Part shown: piece by piece, positions 8,521-16,890 of the stretch
How the letters are laid out: the number at the start of each line of letters is the position of its first letter
How positions within the stretch are numbered: position 1 is the first letter of the stretch
From: Gp6-AA40 sp035263125
GTDB lineage: Bacteria > Acidobacteriota > Vicinamibacteria > Vicinamibacterales > UBA2999
Direction: 5' to 3'
Length of the DNA stretch: 64,000 bases
Assembly: GCA_035263125.1 (NCBI GenBank)
Contig: DATFRP010000284.1
Coordinates: 1-64,000 of the forward strand
Notes under the pieces: generated by a model
Told to the model about the DNA's origin: nothing
The model's input: only the letters and a program-made list of their open reading frames with translations
Databases searched by the model: none
Made by a program: the position numbers and the translations under genes

Positions 8521-8536
8521 CCTCGTCGCGTCGCGC

Positions 8537-10795
8537 CTATGTGCGAACCGTCAGCAGGAGATAGGCCGCACCTGCGCCGAAGAGAAGATTCGGCGCCCAG
8601 GCGGCAAGCAGGGGCGCGATGACACCGCCCGCTCCCATAGCCGCGAACACGCTGATCGTCGTCCAGTACATGATGGCGATTCCGATTGCCGCAGCGATGC
8701 CCGCCATCGCACCGCTTCGACCGATCGTGACCGCGAAGGGGACTGCCAACAGGGTCATGATAATCGTCACGAAGGGAAACGAGATCTTTCGCCAGAGCGC
8801 CACTTGTTGTTTGACCACATCGAGGCCACTGGCCTCGAGACGGTCGGTGTAGGCGCGCAACTGCGTATAGCTCATGAACCTTTCATCGGGCGACTGCGTG
8901 GTGAAGTACGACGCCGACTCAAGTGTCTGGCGAGCGTTCGAGAATGGGGTGAGAAGCCCCGGCTCACCAGTCGACTCGAATTTCCGCGTCCAGCCGTTCT
9001 GGAGAAGCCACGTCGCGTTGCCGGCAGACGTCGCCTGGGTGGCAAACGTGCGCTCTGTGAGCCGCGTGAGATCGTCACTGAACCGGTAGATCCAGAGGCC
9101 TGAGAATCGGTTCGTGCGGTAATCGAAGTAGTTGTAGTGGTAGATGGCGCCGTCCGTTCCCATGACCCATCGTCTGTTGAGCACGTCGAACGTCTCAGGT
9201 GATCCACCTTTCATGACGTGCTTGATGGCTTCCGCGCGCCGGTTCGCTTCGCCGAGCACCGTCTGCTCGAGTCCGATGAGCGCCGCACCTGCCAGGACGG
9301 CGCCGACGAGCATCGGCACCGCAACTCGATAGAGGCTGATGCCGCACGCCTTCATGACGATGAGTTCGCTGTTCCTCGTGAGCATGGCGATCGTCACGAG
9401 CGATGCGAGCAGCACCGACAGCGGAATGATGTAGTAGAAGTACTGTGGCGTCTCGTAGGCGAGAAACATACCCAGCATCGCCCATGTGGCGGCGCCCTTG
9501 AACACCTTTTCCGAGAGTTCCGTGAACGCCGAGATGTAGAACACGCTTGCAAGCGCGATCGCGGACAGCGCCAGCATGCGTCCGTAGGTGACCGCCACAT
9601 AGCGATCGAGGATGCTCGGCCACGGCACGGCGGCGCGCCTCAACATGCGTGGGCGGAGCAGTCGCGTCACCGCTTCGGGCATTGGAATGCGGAGGGGACG
9701 ATCGCTGCCGCGATTGCGCATCCGGAACAGGACGAGCCCTGCGATCCCAAGGACGATGTTCGGTAACCAGGCTCCCAGCCAGGGCGGGATGATATGGCCG
9801 CGAATCACCGACTGACCCAGTTCGAGCAGCAGGTAGTAGGCGACGATGATCGTGACGCCGATGACGAAGTTCGCGAGTCTGCCGTCGCGTCGATTGGTCG
9901 CGCCGAGCGCGAGTCCGATCAACCCGAAGACCAGACACGCCGCCGGAATCGAAAACTTCTTGTGGATCTCGAAGAGTTGATTGTGCGGGTACGCGCCGTG
10001 GGCCAGCGCCTCGGCGGCGCTCGCACGCAACTCGGCGACCGACATCTCCCGAAAGCCTTTCGAGATGCCGCCCGAGGGAAACAGTCGCTCCGGGTCGAGG
10101 CGGAGCACATACTGCTCGAACCGGAACAGATCGTTCTTGCCCGCCGCGTCGACCATGTGCCTGGCCCCATCGTGCAGCACCATCTCCACGGTCTTCTTCT
10201 CGCGGTTGATCAGAGTCTCGCCGCGTCGCGCGAGATAGATCGCCGAGCCATCGCCTGAGCGGTTGTCCGCCATGAACACGCCGTTCCATCCACCTGTCTG
10301 CGGCACGTCGCGGACGTACAGCACGATGTTCGGGAACTCGTTGTAGAAGACGCGTGGCTTGACCTCGCCTTCGGCCTGCGCCGCGGTCACGTTGAAGGTG
10401 ATTTCGCGGAACGTCTGGTTCGCGTCGGGAACCGAGACGAGGAGTACGTAGGCGGTGATCGCCGCGCAGACCGCTGACATCAGCCCGACCGGCCGCATGA
10501 GGCGCAGCGGGCTGACGCCACACGCCTGCAGCGCCACGAATTCGCGATCAGCCGAGAGGCGGCCGAACGTCACTAGCAGCCCAAGCAGCAGCGACATCGG
10601 GATGGTGACGCCGAGCGCCATCGGGACGAGAGCGACGACGAGGCGGAGGACGACCATCGTCGGTGCGCCCTTGGAGATGTAATCCTCGGCGTACTTCATC
10701 AGCTCGGGAATAATGATGAGAAACGTGAAGACGAGCAGACCGAGCCCGAACGGCATCAGAATCTGCCGAATCACGTACCGGTCGAGAATTCGCAT
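8537..10795 (-). CDS. lptFG: LptF-LptG fusion, permease of the lipopolysaccharide transport ABC complex
   Basis: LptF and LptG normally form a heterodimer in the inner membrane that extracts LPS and passes it to LptC. Here one 752-residue chain contains two complete YjgP/YjgQ permeases. The first starts ILDRYVIRQILMPF, has three membrane segments, a periplasmic beta-jellyroll (about 125-270) and three more segments up to about 370. The second restarts at SILDRYVAVTYGRM near residue 395 with the same layout to the end. A short basic linker joins them. The frame is uninterrupted, so this is a true fusion. Its partners lptB and lptC/lptA lie 20 kb away in this window. Confidence 0.93.
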   Translation of the reverse strand: MRILDRYVIRQILMPFGLGLLVFTFLIIIPELMKYAEDYISKGAPTMVVLRLVVALVPMALGVTIPMSLLLGLLVTFGRLSADREFVALQACGVSPLRLMRPVGLMSAVCAAITAYVLLVSVPDANQTFREITFNVTAAQAEGEVKPRVFYNEFPNIVLYVRDVPQTGGWNGVFMADNRSGDGSAIYLARRGETLINREKKTVEMVLHDGARHMVDAAGKNDLFRFEQYVLRLDPERLFPSGGISKGFREMSVAELRASAAEALAHGAYPHNQLFEIHKKFSIPAACLVFGLIGLALGATNRRDGRLANFVIGVTIIVAYYLLLELGQSVIRGHIIPPWLGAWLPNIVLGIAGLVLFRMRNRGSDRPLRIPMPEAVTRLLRPRMLRRAAVPWPSILDRYVAVTYGRMLALSAIALASVFYISAFTELSEKVFKGAATWAMLGMFLAYETPQYFYYIIPLSVLLASLVTIAMLTRNSELIVMKACGISLYRVAVPMLVGAVLAGAALIGLEQTVLGEANRRAEAIKHVMKGGSPETFDVLNRRWVMGTDGAIYHYNYFDYRTNRFSGLWIYRFSDDLTRLTERTFATQATSAGNATWLLQNGWTRKFESTGEPGLLTPFSNARQTLESASYFTTQSPDERFMSYTQLRAYTDRLEASGLDVVKQQVALWRKISFPFVTIIMTLLAVPFAVTIGRSGAMAGIAAAIGIAIMYWTTISVFAAMGAGGVIAPLLAAWAPNLLFGAGAAYLLLTVRT

Positions 10796-10819
10796 CTCTA
10801 ATGGTCTATCGGCTCAATT

Positions 10820-13024
10820 ATGACGCGCGTCGCACTCCTCTGGCACATGCATCAGCCCTTTTATCAGGACCTGGTGACGGGGGAGCACATACTCCCCTGG
10901 GTCCGCCTCCACGCCATCAAGGACTACTGGGGCATGGTGGCCCTCGTGCGAGAGTTTCCGGGCATTCGGCTCACATTCAACCTGGTTCCATCGCTACTGG
11001 TACAAGTCGAGTCGTTTGCGCGCGACGAAGCACGCGACCGGCATCTGGAGCTCGGACTGAAGCCGGCGGACCAGTTGTCGGAGGACGAGCGGGGATACTG
11101 CGTGGAGCAGTTCTTTCACGCGCATCGCCCGCGCATGATCGATCCCTATCCGCGGTACGCGGAGCTGCTGGCGCGACGAGGCACCAATGGCTCGGGGTTG
11201 AGCCCACGCTCGCAGGCGGGGCAGTTCTCGGTCGATGATCTGCGCGACCTGCAGGTCTGGCACAAGCTCGCGTGGATCGACGCCTCTTACTTCGACACCG
11301 ACGATCGAATCCGGCGACTCGTCGATAAGGGACGTGGCTTCAGCGAAGACGACAAAGCGATCCTGCGAGCGGTCGAACTCGAGCTTCTCGGCAAGGTCGT
11401 GCCCGAGTACCGAGAGGCCGCGCGGCGAGGACAAGTCGAGCTCTCGACCTCTCCGTTCTACCATCCGATTCTGCCGCTGCTGTGCGACTCCGATGTCTTC
11501 CTGCGGACGCACCCGCATTCGCGCATGCCACGCGAGCCGTTCCGTCACCCGGAGGACGCGTACGAGCAATTGACTCGTGCCGTGGCGTTGCACGAACGGC
11601 TGTTCGGTCGGAAGCCGGACGGTCTGTGGCCATCGGAAGGATCCGTGTCGGACGCGATGGTACCTCTCGTCGCGCGAGCAGGATTCCGGTGGATGGCCAC
11701 CGATGAAACCATCCTGGCGCGTTCGATCGGCCGCGATCTTCCACGTGATGGCTTCGGGCATCTGGAGCACCCGGAGCTGCTGTATCGGCCGTATCGGGTC
11801 GGCGGGGCCGATCTGAACGTCGCCTGCGGCTTCCGGGATCACACGTTGTCGGACTTGATCGGTTTCGAGTACGCCTCGTGGCCTGCCGATCGCGCCGCGG
11901 AGGACTTCGTCGCTCGTCTCGTCGATGACGGCGACCGCTTCCGGATGCGAACCGCTGGGGGTGAGGCGACGATCTTCGTGATCCTCGATGGTGAAAATGC
12001 CTGGGAGCATTTCGAGGGGCAGGGGCGTCCATTCCTGCGCGCATTGTATTCACGTCTGCAGTCACACCCATCGCTGCGCACGGTCACGATGAGCGAAGCC
12101 TGCGCCGACGCGAGCGAGTCGCTGACATCCATCTTTCCGGGCTCGTGGATCAACGGCGACTTCTACATCTGGATCGGACACGCGGACGACCATCGCGCCT
12201 GGAGTCAGCTCGTCGACGCGCGGCGAGCCGTGGACGCACCACCACCCGGGCTCCCCGAGGCGTCTCTGGCACGCGCGCAGGAGGAGCTGCTGATCGCCGA
12301 AGGGAGCGATTGGTTCTGGTGGTACGGCGACGATCATTCCTCCGCGCACGACCTCGAGTTCGACGATCTCTTCCGGCGTCACGTGCGAAATGTCTATCGC
12401 GCGCTCGAGACGCCCATCCCGGAAGAACTGTTCGTGACGAACATCACCACGCGCCCGATGGTGACCCGCATCCGGCGACCGACGGGCTTCATCCATCCGA
12501 CGATCGACGGGGAAATCAGCAGCTACTTCGAGTGGATTGGGGCCGGCAGCGTCGAGGCCGCATCACGTCCAGGAGCGATGCACGAGATCGACTCGCGCAG
12601 CGACGCCATCGCGCTCGTGGCCTTTGGCTTCGATCAGGAGCACCTGTTCGTCCGCGTCGAAGGGACGCGGCCGATGCGGGACGTGCTCGTGGGCCCGTTC
12701 GGCCTGACGCTCCGATTTCTGAAACCCGCCGGCGTGCAGGTGGTGCTGCGTCGCGACGGGCGCCTGGCCGACGCGCTGATCGTCAAAAGGTCCGCAAAAG
12801 GTGATTGGGACGTCGTGACGTGCCCAGGCCTCGCTGCCGCGATCGGCCGTGTCGCGGAGGTGGCGGTCCCGCTTCAGTGCCTCGGAGTGAAGCCTCAGGA
12901 CGGGGTCGCATTCTTCGTGACGCTGGCCGAGGGGACGACGGAGCGCGAGCAGCATCCGCCGCATCAACCCATCGAACTCGAAGTTCCTGACGAGCGGTTC
13001 GGACTCCGGAACTGGAGGGTCTGA
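10820..13024 (+). CDS. Glycoside hydrolase family 57 protein
   Basis: The 734-residue enzyme opens with the GH57 motif LLWHMHQPFY. The region around LWPSEGSVSD (near residue 276) carries the likely nucleophile Glu, and FRDHTLSDLIGF (near 340) the likely acid Asp. A DGENAWEHF motif follows near 395. The C-terminal 200 residues form a beta-rich domain. GH57 enzymes act on alpha-glucans (amylase, branching enzyme, amylopullulanase); this architecture resembles uncharacterised cytoplasmic alpha-glucan hydrolases. No glycogen genes are adjacent. It diverges from lptFG with a 24-base gap. Confidence 0.88.
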   Translation: MTRVALLWHMHQPFYQDLVTGEHILPWVRLHAIKDYWGMVALVREFPGIRLTFNLVPSLLVQVESFARDEARDRHLELGLKPADQLSEDERGYCVEQFFHAHRPRMIDPYPRYAELLARRGTNGSGLSPRSQAGQFSVDDLRDLQVWHKLAWIDASYFDTDDRIRRLVDKGRGFSEDDKAILRAVELELLGKVVPEYREAARRGQVELSTSPFYHPILPLLCDSDVFLRTHPHSRMPREPFRHPEDAYEQLTRAVALHERLFGRKPDGLWPSEGSVSDAMVPLVARAGFRWMATDETILARSIGRDLPRDGFGHLEHPELLYRPYRVGGADLNVACGFRDHTLSDLIGFEYASWPADRAAEDFVARLVDDGDRFRMRTAGGEATIFVILDGENAWEHFEGQGRPFLRALYSRLQSHPSLRTVTMSEACADASESLTSIFPGSWINGDFYIWIGHADDHRAWSQLVDARRAVDAPPPGLPEASLARAQEELLIAEGSDWFWWYGDDHSSAHDLEFDDLFRRHVRNVYRALETPIPEELFVTNITTRPMVTRIRRPTGFIHPTIDGEISSYFEWIGAGSVEAASRPGAMHEIDSRSDAIALVAFGFDQEHLFVRVEGTRPMRDVLVGPFGLTLRFLKPAGVQVVLRRDGRLADALIVKRSAKGDWDVVTCPGLAAAIGRVAEVAVPLQCLGVKPQDGVAFFVTLAEGTTEREQHPPHQPIELEVPDERFGLRNWRV

Positions 13025-13262
13025 GCGCGCTAGACGCGCGTTCCGACCCGATTTCAGGCCGATTTCGTCAACGTCGCATAAGATGCGTTATGTTAACCAA
13101 TAGAACGACCCGGCCTCGGAATCCTGCCTGGGCGCTCAATTTCGCTTCCTCCAACTTCTCTGCTGCGCGCCCCGCACGTCATTCAGGCAAGTCTCCAGAA
13201 CGCGGGCTTGGGGCCCGTCGTGTCGGCTTGCGGTCTCGCGTTGGGAGATTCTTCTTTGTGGG
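13025..13262. other. Intergenic region between GH57 and parB genes
   Basis: No convincing gene is present in these 238 bases. A small hairpin (GCGCG at 13025-13029 with CGCGC at 13035-13039) directly follows the GH57 stop but lacks a T-tract. An inverted repeat CGCAT-AAG-ATGCG lies near 13076-13088. Both flanking genes converge here, so it probably holds transcript ends. Confidence 0.5.
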
Positions 13263-14087
13263 CTAACGTCTGGAGGCTCGGAGCTCTCGAATGATGTTCT
13301 CGAGCGCCTCGATGATTTCGTTTGCCTCAACCTTGCTCTTGCGGAAGCTCAATCGCAGATCGAACGCCTTGGTCGTTGGCTTGAAGGTAAAGACGTACGC
13401 CTTCGGTCGGCCCGGCTTGACCTTCGCCGTCTCCTGGCGCGCCAGCTGACGCGTCGCCTGGCCCTGTCCGGCGAGTTTCTCGACCAGGGCGGTCATTTTC
13501 TTTGGATCGGCCTGTCTAACTATCTGTAAAAGCGTGGACTTAGAGGTAATGTCGGCCAGCCGACAAAGATTTCGAACTTCTTCAGGCATCGTTGCCAGCG
13601 ACAGCGACTCGGTAATGGCCGTCCGTGACTTCCCCAGCTTCCGAGCCATCTCTTCGTGGGTGTGCCCGCACTTCTGGACCAGCTGCTGGAGCGCCTCGGC
13701 CTCTTCAAACGCCGTCAGGTCCTTCCGCTGAAGGTTTTCGACGAGCGCGAGCTCCATCACCTCGACGTCGCCGACTTCCCGAATAACTACCGGTACCTCA
13801 CGCAGCCCGACCTGAACGGCCGCGTGATACCGACGTTCGCCGGCGATGATCTGATAGCGCCCGAGCCGCTGCCGCACAACCAATGGCTCGATGATGCCCT
13901 TCTCCTGAACGGACGCCATCAACTCGGACAGATCGCCCATCACCTGCCGGGGCTGACCGGGATTCGGATCCAGGAGGTCGATCGCGACCATGCGTCCGAC
14001 CGGCTCGCCGGCGGATGTCGCGAGCGCCTCCACGTAGTGCTGGTCGTGCCGCATTCGCAGCGTCTCAGGCAGTCCGCGCTTCGACAC
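13263..14087 (-). CDS. parB: ParB/Spo0J-family chromosome partitioning protein
   Basis: ParB is a CTP-dependent DNA clamp that loads at parS sites and works with ParA to move replication origins. The 274-residue product has the CTP-binding signatures IIAGERRYHA and ENLQRKDLTAFEEA, then a helix-turn-helix (THEEMARKLGKSRTAITESL) and a C-terminal dimer region (NEIIEALENIIREL). The usual LGRGL start is absent; instead it begins SKRGLPETLRMRHDQHYVE. A GTG at 14087 is chosen, overlapping the end of parA by 23 bases, so the two are probably translationally coupled. A parS-like palindrome lies inside this gene. Confidence 0.9.
   Translation of the reverse strand: MSKRGLPETLRMRHDQHYVEALATSAGEPVGRMVAIDLLDPNPGQPRQVMGDLSELMASVQEKGIIEPLVVRQRLGRYQIIAGERRYHAAVQVGLREVPVVIREVGDVEVMELALVENLQRKDLTAFEEAEALQQLVQKCGHTHEEMARKLGKSRTAITESLSLATMPEEVRNLCRLADITSKSTLLQIVRQADPKKMTALVEKLAGQGQATRQLARQETAKVKPGRPKAYVFTFKPTTKAFDLRLSFRKSKVEANEIIEALENIIRELRASRR
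13550..13565. promoter_or_regulatory. Candidate parS-like site inside parB (one mismatch)
   Basis: TGTCGGCCAGCCGACA differs by one base from the perfect palindrome at 14994-15009. It shares TGT...ACA ends, the central pattern and the 16-bp length with the canonical parS. It is within coding sequence, so coding constraint is an alternative explanation. Confidence 0.4.
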
Positions 14088-14838
14088 GTTCGATGACCTC
14101 CTCGCACAGGCTGTAGTAATCGGTCGCGCCACTCGATTCGGGCGCGAACGTGAAGATCGATTCCTTGTAGGCCGGACTCTCCTCCAGCCGGACGCTCTTG
14201 CTGATCACCGTCCGGAAGACCTTCCCCCCGAAGACTTTCGTTATTTGTTCGCGTATATCCCGCGCCAGCGCTGTGCGCTTGTCGTGCATGGTGATGACGA
14301 CGCCGAGAATGCGCAGCGCCGGGTTGGGACGCTGTCGGACTTTCTCGATCGTCTCGAGCAAGTCGTCCGTTCCTTCGAGCGCGAAGTACGACGACTGGAT
14401 TGGAATCAGAAGATGAGTCGCAGCCACCAGGGCGTTCACTGTCAGCAGACCGAGCGCCGGTGGGCAGTCGATCACGATGTGCGCGTACTCCCCGGCGAGC
14501 TTGTCGATCTTGTCCTTCAATCGGAAGTGCGCATCCAGTTCCCCGACCAGGCGCGCCTCGAGCTTCGCGAGTGCGATCCGCGCCGGGGCGATCCACAGAT
14601 TCTTCTGCGTCGTGGCTGGCTGGATGACGTGGGCGAGGTCGCACATCGGATCCGAGAATGCGTCATACGTGCTGCGTCCGATGGCGCCGAGTTCCAGAAA
14701 CGAGATGCTGCTGTTCGCCTGGGGGTCGAGATCGATCAGGAGCGTTTTCCGCCCTCGCATGGCGAGCGCCGCTGCGAGGTTCACGGCAGTCGTGGTCTTG
14801 CCGACGCCCCCCTTCTGATTGGCGATGGCAACGATCAT
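14065..14838 (-). CDS. parA: ParA/Soj-family partitioning ATPase
   Basis: The 257-residue protein starts with the deviant Walker A motif ANQKGGVGKTTTAVNLA (residues 6-22), followed by Walker A' LLIDLDPQANSS and the Walker B region IVIDCPPALGLLTVNAL. ATP-bound ParA dimers coat DNA and are released by ParB, driving segregation. The size matches chromosomal Soj proteins lacking an N-terminal DNA-binding extension. A strong promoter and two inverted repeats lie in the spacer upstream. Neighbouring gid/rnpA/oriC genes are not in view. Confidence 0.93.
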   Translation of the reverse strand: MIVAIANQKGGVGKTTTAVNLAAALAMRGRKTLLIDLDPQANSSISFLELGAIGRSTYDAFSDPMCDLAHVIQPATTQKNLWIAPARIALAKLEARLVGELDAHFRLKDKIDKLAGEYAHIVIDCPPALGLLTVNALVAATHLLIPIQSSYFALEGTDDLLETIEKVRQRPNPALRILGVVITMHDKRTALARDIREQITKVFGGKVFRTVISKSVRLEESPAYKESIFTFAPESSGATDYYSLCEEVIERVEARTA

Positions 14839-14846
14839 GTACGACC

Positions 14847-14886
14847 CTGCCTTACAGATACGCTGAAAGGCAGGCTCGAATCGAGC
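14847..14886. repeat. Two inverted repeats in the parA leader
   Basis: CTGCCTT (14847-14853) pairs with AAGGCAG (14867-14873). Immediately next, GCTCGA (14874-14879) and TCGAGC (14881-14886) form a palindrome around one base. They lie between the predicted parA promoter and its start codon, where an operator or leader hairpin would act. Confidence 0.55.
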
Positions 14887-14955
14887 GTGCGGAGGACGTT
14901 AGCCGCTGAAACTCCGGTGTGTCTCACGGGGCGCAATCCTGTGAAGGGTGCGCCC

Positions 14956-14984
14956 ATTGTAGGAACGGCTGTGCAGGGTGTCAA
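14956..14984 (-). promoter_or_regulatory. Sigma-70-type promoter of parA-parB
   Basis: Read on the minus strand, TTGACA (14979-14984) is separated by exactly 17 bases from TACAAT (14956-14961). This is close to consensus for both hexamers. It implies a leader of about 110 bases before parA. Confidence 0.75.
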
Positions 14985-14993
14985 CCGTTGAGA

Positions 14994-15009
14994 TGTCGGC
15001 CGGCCGACA
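14994..15009. promoter_or_regulatory. Perfect 16-bp palindrome, candidate parS or ParB/ParA operator
   Basis: TGTCGGCCGGCCGACA is fully self-complementary. It ends 9 bases upstream of the parA -35 element and just beyond the stop of the BFN nuclease gene. It matches the canonical parS (TGTTTCACGTGAAACA) at the outer TGT/ACA and the central CG, and a near copy lies in parB. Confidence 0.6.
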
Positions 15010-15011
15010 AT

Positions 15012-15497
15012 TTACATCTTGTACTTCCCAAGTTCCGATGGGTCAAGACTTTCGAGCCATTTCTGCAGTCGCGCGTTGTCCATCGGCTCGGAGAAGACCT
15101 CGACGCTTTTGGCGTTGTCGATGACCGTCTCCTCGACCAGAATCGGCGACCTGGTCCGCAGGGCGAGCGCGATCGCATCGCTCGGCCTCGCATCGACTGC
15201 CACACGTTCACCACGAACCGTGAGATGAATCACGGCAAAAAACGTGTTGTCACGCAGGTCGCTGACGACGACCCGGTCGACGGAGCCATCCAGGTCCGTG
15301 ATGATGTTCCTGAGCAGGTCATGCGTCATCGGTCGCGGCGTCGCTACGTTCTCGATTTGAAGGGCGATCGCGTTGGCCTCGAAGAGCCCCACCCAGATCC
15401 GGAGGATGCGCTCCCCCAACTTGTCCTTGAGAATCACGATCGGCATGTTGGTGATGGGGTCGACCATCAGGCCCTTGATGCTCATTTCAATCAGCAT
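15012..15497 (-). CDS. BFN-domain (DUF151) bifunctional nuclease family protein
   Basis: The 161-residue product begins MLIEMSIKGLMVDPITNMPIV and contains LPIWVG-like ILRIWVGLFEANAIA and ARPSDAIALALR, the conserved pattern of the BFN/DUF151 family. Members have been reported to have DNase and RNase activity, but their cellular role in bacteria is poorly known. It fills the space between miaB (36 bases upstream) and parA, in the same direction. Confidence 0.88.
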   Translation of the reverse strand: MLIEMSIKGLMVDPITNMPIVILKDKLGERILRIWVGLFEANAIALQIENVATPRPMTHDLLRNIITDLDGSVDRVVVSDLRDNTFFAVIHLTVRGERVAVDARPSDAIALALRTRSPILVEETVIDNAKSVEVFSEPMDNARLQKWLESLDPSELGKYKM

Positions 15498-15533
15498 GGC
15501 TCGCTCTCCGACCGCGCCTGAAACTGGTAGCCC

Positions 15534-16886
15534 TTACACCGCCTCGCCCCAGAGGCTATGGGGCCCGGCGCGCGTGATTCGCACGTCCACAGTGTGCCCG
15601 ATCCACTCGCGGGACGATCTGTCCCCCCCACTATCGGCAGGCACGGGCAGGTTCACTACCGTGTTGCCGCCCGTCCGCCCCGAGATCTCATCCGAGCGCC
15701 GACGACTCGCGGAATCCACGAGCACTCGCTGCATCGATCCGACAGTCTCTTCGTGAAGACGCGTCTGAATCTCCCGCTGAAGTGTCTGCAGGACGACAAT
15801 ACGCGTCGTCTTCTCCGTGGCGCTGACATCGTCGGCCATTCGGAGAGCGGCCAGTGTGTTCGGACGGGGCGAGTACTTGAACGAGAACATGCTGTGAAAT
15901 CCTACGGTCTCGGCCAGTGACAACGTGTCCTCGAAGTCTCCAGTCGTCTCCCCCGGGAACCCCACGATCACGTCCGTGGAGAGTGTAATGCCGGGAACCG
16001 CCTCACGCACGCGGTCGACGAGATCGAGATACTCCTCGCGAGTATGACGCCGCCGCATCGCTTTGAGGATCCGGGAAGAGCCTGACTGCACCGGCAGATG
16101 AAGATGCTTGCAGACCGTAGGCAGATCTCTAACGGCCTCGATGAGCCGCGGGGTGGTGTGACGGGGATGCGGGCTTGCAAAACGAACCCGTTCAACCCCG
16201 GCCACGCCGCTCACTGCCTCGAGCAGCTCGGCGAAATCGCATCCCGGATCGTCCGGAGCCGAGTAATGGTTCACGATCTGCCCCAGCAGTTGAATCTCCT
16301 TGCGCCCGGATTCAACCGCGTTTCGGACCTCCGCGAGGATGTCGGCCTTCGCGCGCATCCGCTCGTGCCCGCGCGTGTACGGGACCACGCAGAAGGCGCA
16401 GTGATCGTTGCACCCTTCGATGATGGTGACATACGCCTTCACGGGATCTGATCGATGGGCCATTCCCAGCGGAAACGACACGTCGTCCCAGAGACCGATA
16501 TCGACCGTAGCGAACGCCGAGTGGTGCGCGCGGTCGACCAGGACCGGAAGCATCTTGAGCCGCTGCGTGCCGACGACGACATCGATGACGTGGCCGTTCG
16601 ACTTCTTGACCAGTGAGGCTCCCTCCTGCTGGGCCACACATCCAGCCACGGCCACCACCGGCGCCCGTCCTGTCTCGTCACGCATGACGCGCAGTTCACC
16701 GAGGCGCGTATAGAGCTTCTCCTCGGCGTGCTCGCGAACGCTGCACGTGTTGATCACGATGACGTCCGCGTCGGCCTCGTTGCTGGTCGGCTCGTAGCCG
16801 GCTTGTTCGAGCAGACCGGCCATGCGCTCAGAGTCGTGGACGTTCATCTGACAGCCGAACGTCTCGATGAGATATCGCTTCGCCAT
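15534..16886 (-). CDS. miaB: tRNA-2-methylthio-N6-dimethylallyladenosine synthase (radical SAM methylthiotransferase)
   Basis: MiaB adds the 2-methylthio group to i6A37 of tRNAs reading UNN codons. The 450-residue protein has the UPF0004 domain with three cluster cysteines (FGCQMN, NTCSVRE, AGCVAQ), the radical SAM motif CNDHCAFC, and a C-terminal TRAM domain. The ATG at 16886 is preferred because it starts the conserved AKRYLIETFGCQMN and follows the recN stop by 4 bases; a longer frame would overlap recN. Confidence 0.94.
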   Translation of the reverse strand: MAKRYLIETFGCQMNVHDSERMAGLLEQAGYEPTSNEADADVIVINTCSVREHAEEKLYTRLGELRVMRDETGRAPVVAVAGCVAQQEGASLVKKSNGHVIDVVVGTQRLKMLPVLVDRAHHSAFATVDIGLWDDVSFPLGMAHRSDPVKAYVTIIEGCNDHCAFCVVPYTRGHERMRAKADILAEVRNAVESGRKEIQLLGQIVNHYSAPDDPGCDFAELLEAVSGVAGVERVRFASPHPRHTTPRLIEAVRDLPTVCKHLHLPVQSGSSRILKAMRRRHTREEYLDLVDRVREAVPGITLSTDVIVGFPGETTGDFEDTLSLAETVGFHSMFSFKYSPRPNTLAALRMADDVSATEKTTRIVVLQTLQREIQTRLHEETVGSMQRVLVDSASRRRSDEISGRTGGNTVVNLPVPADSGGDRSSREWIGHTVDVRITRAGPHSLWGEAV

Positions 16887-16890
16887 GGAA

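Noticed and set aside
13025..15011. Canonical parS near parAB
   Set aside because: No TGTTTCACGTGAAACA or close variant was seen; only the diverged palindrome is present.
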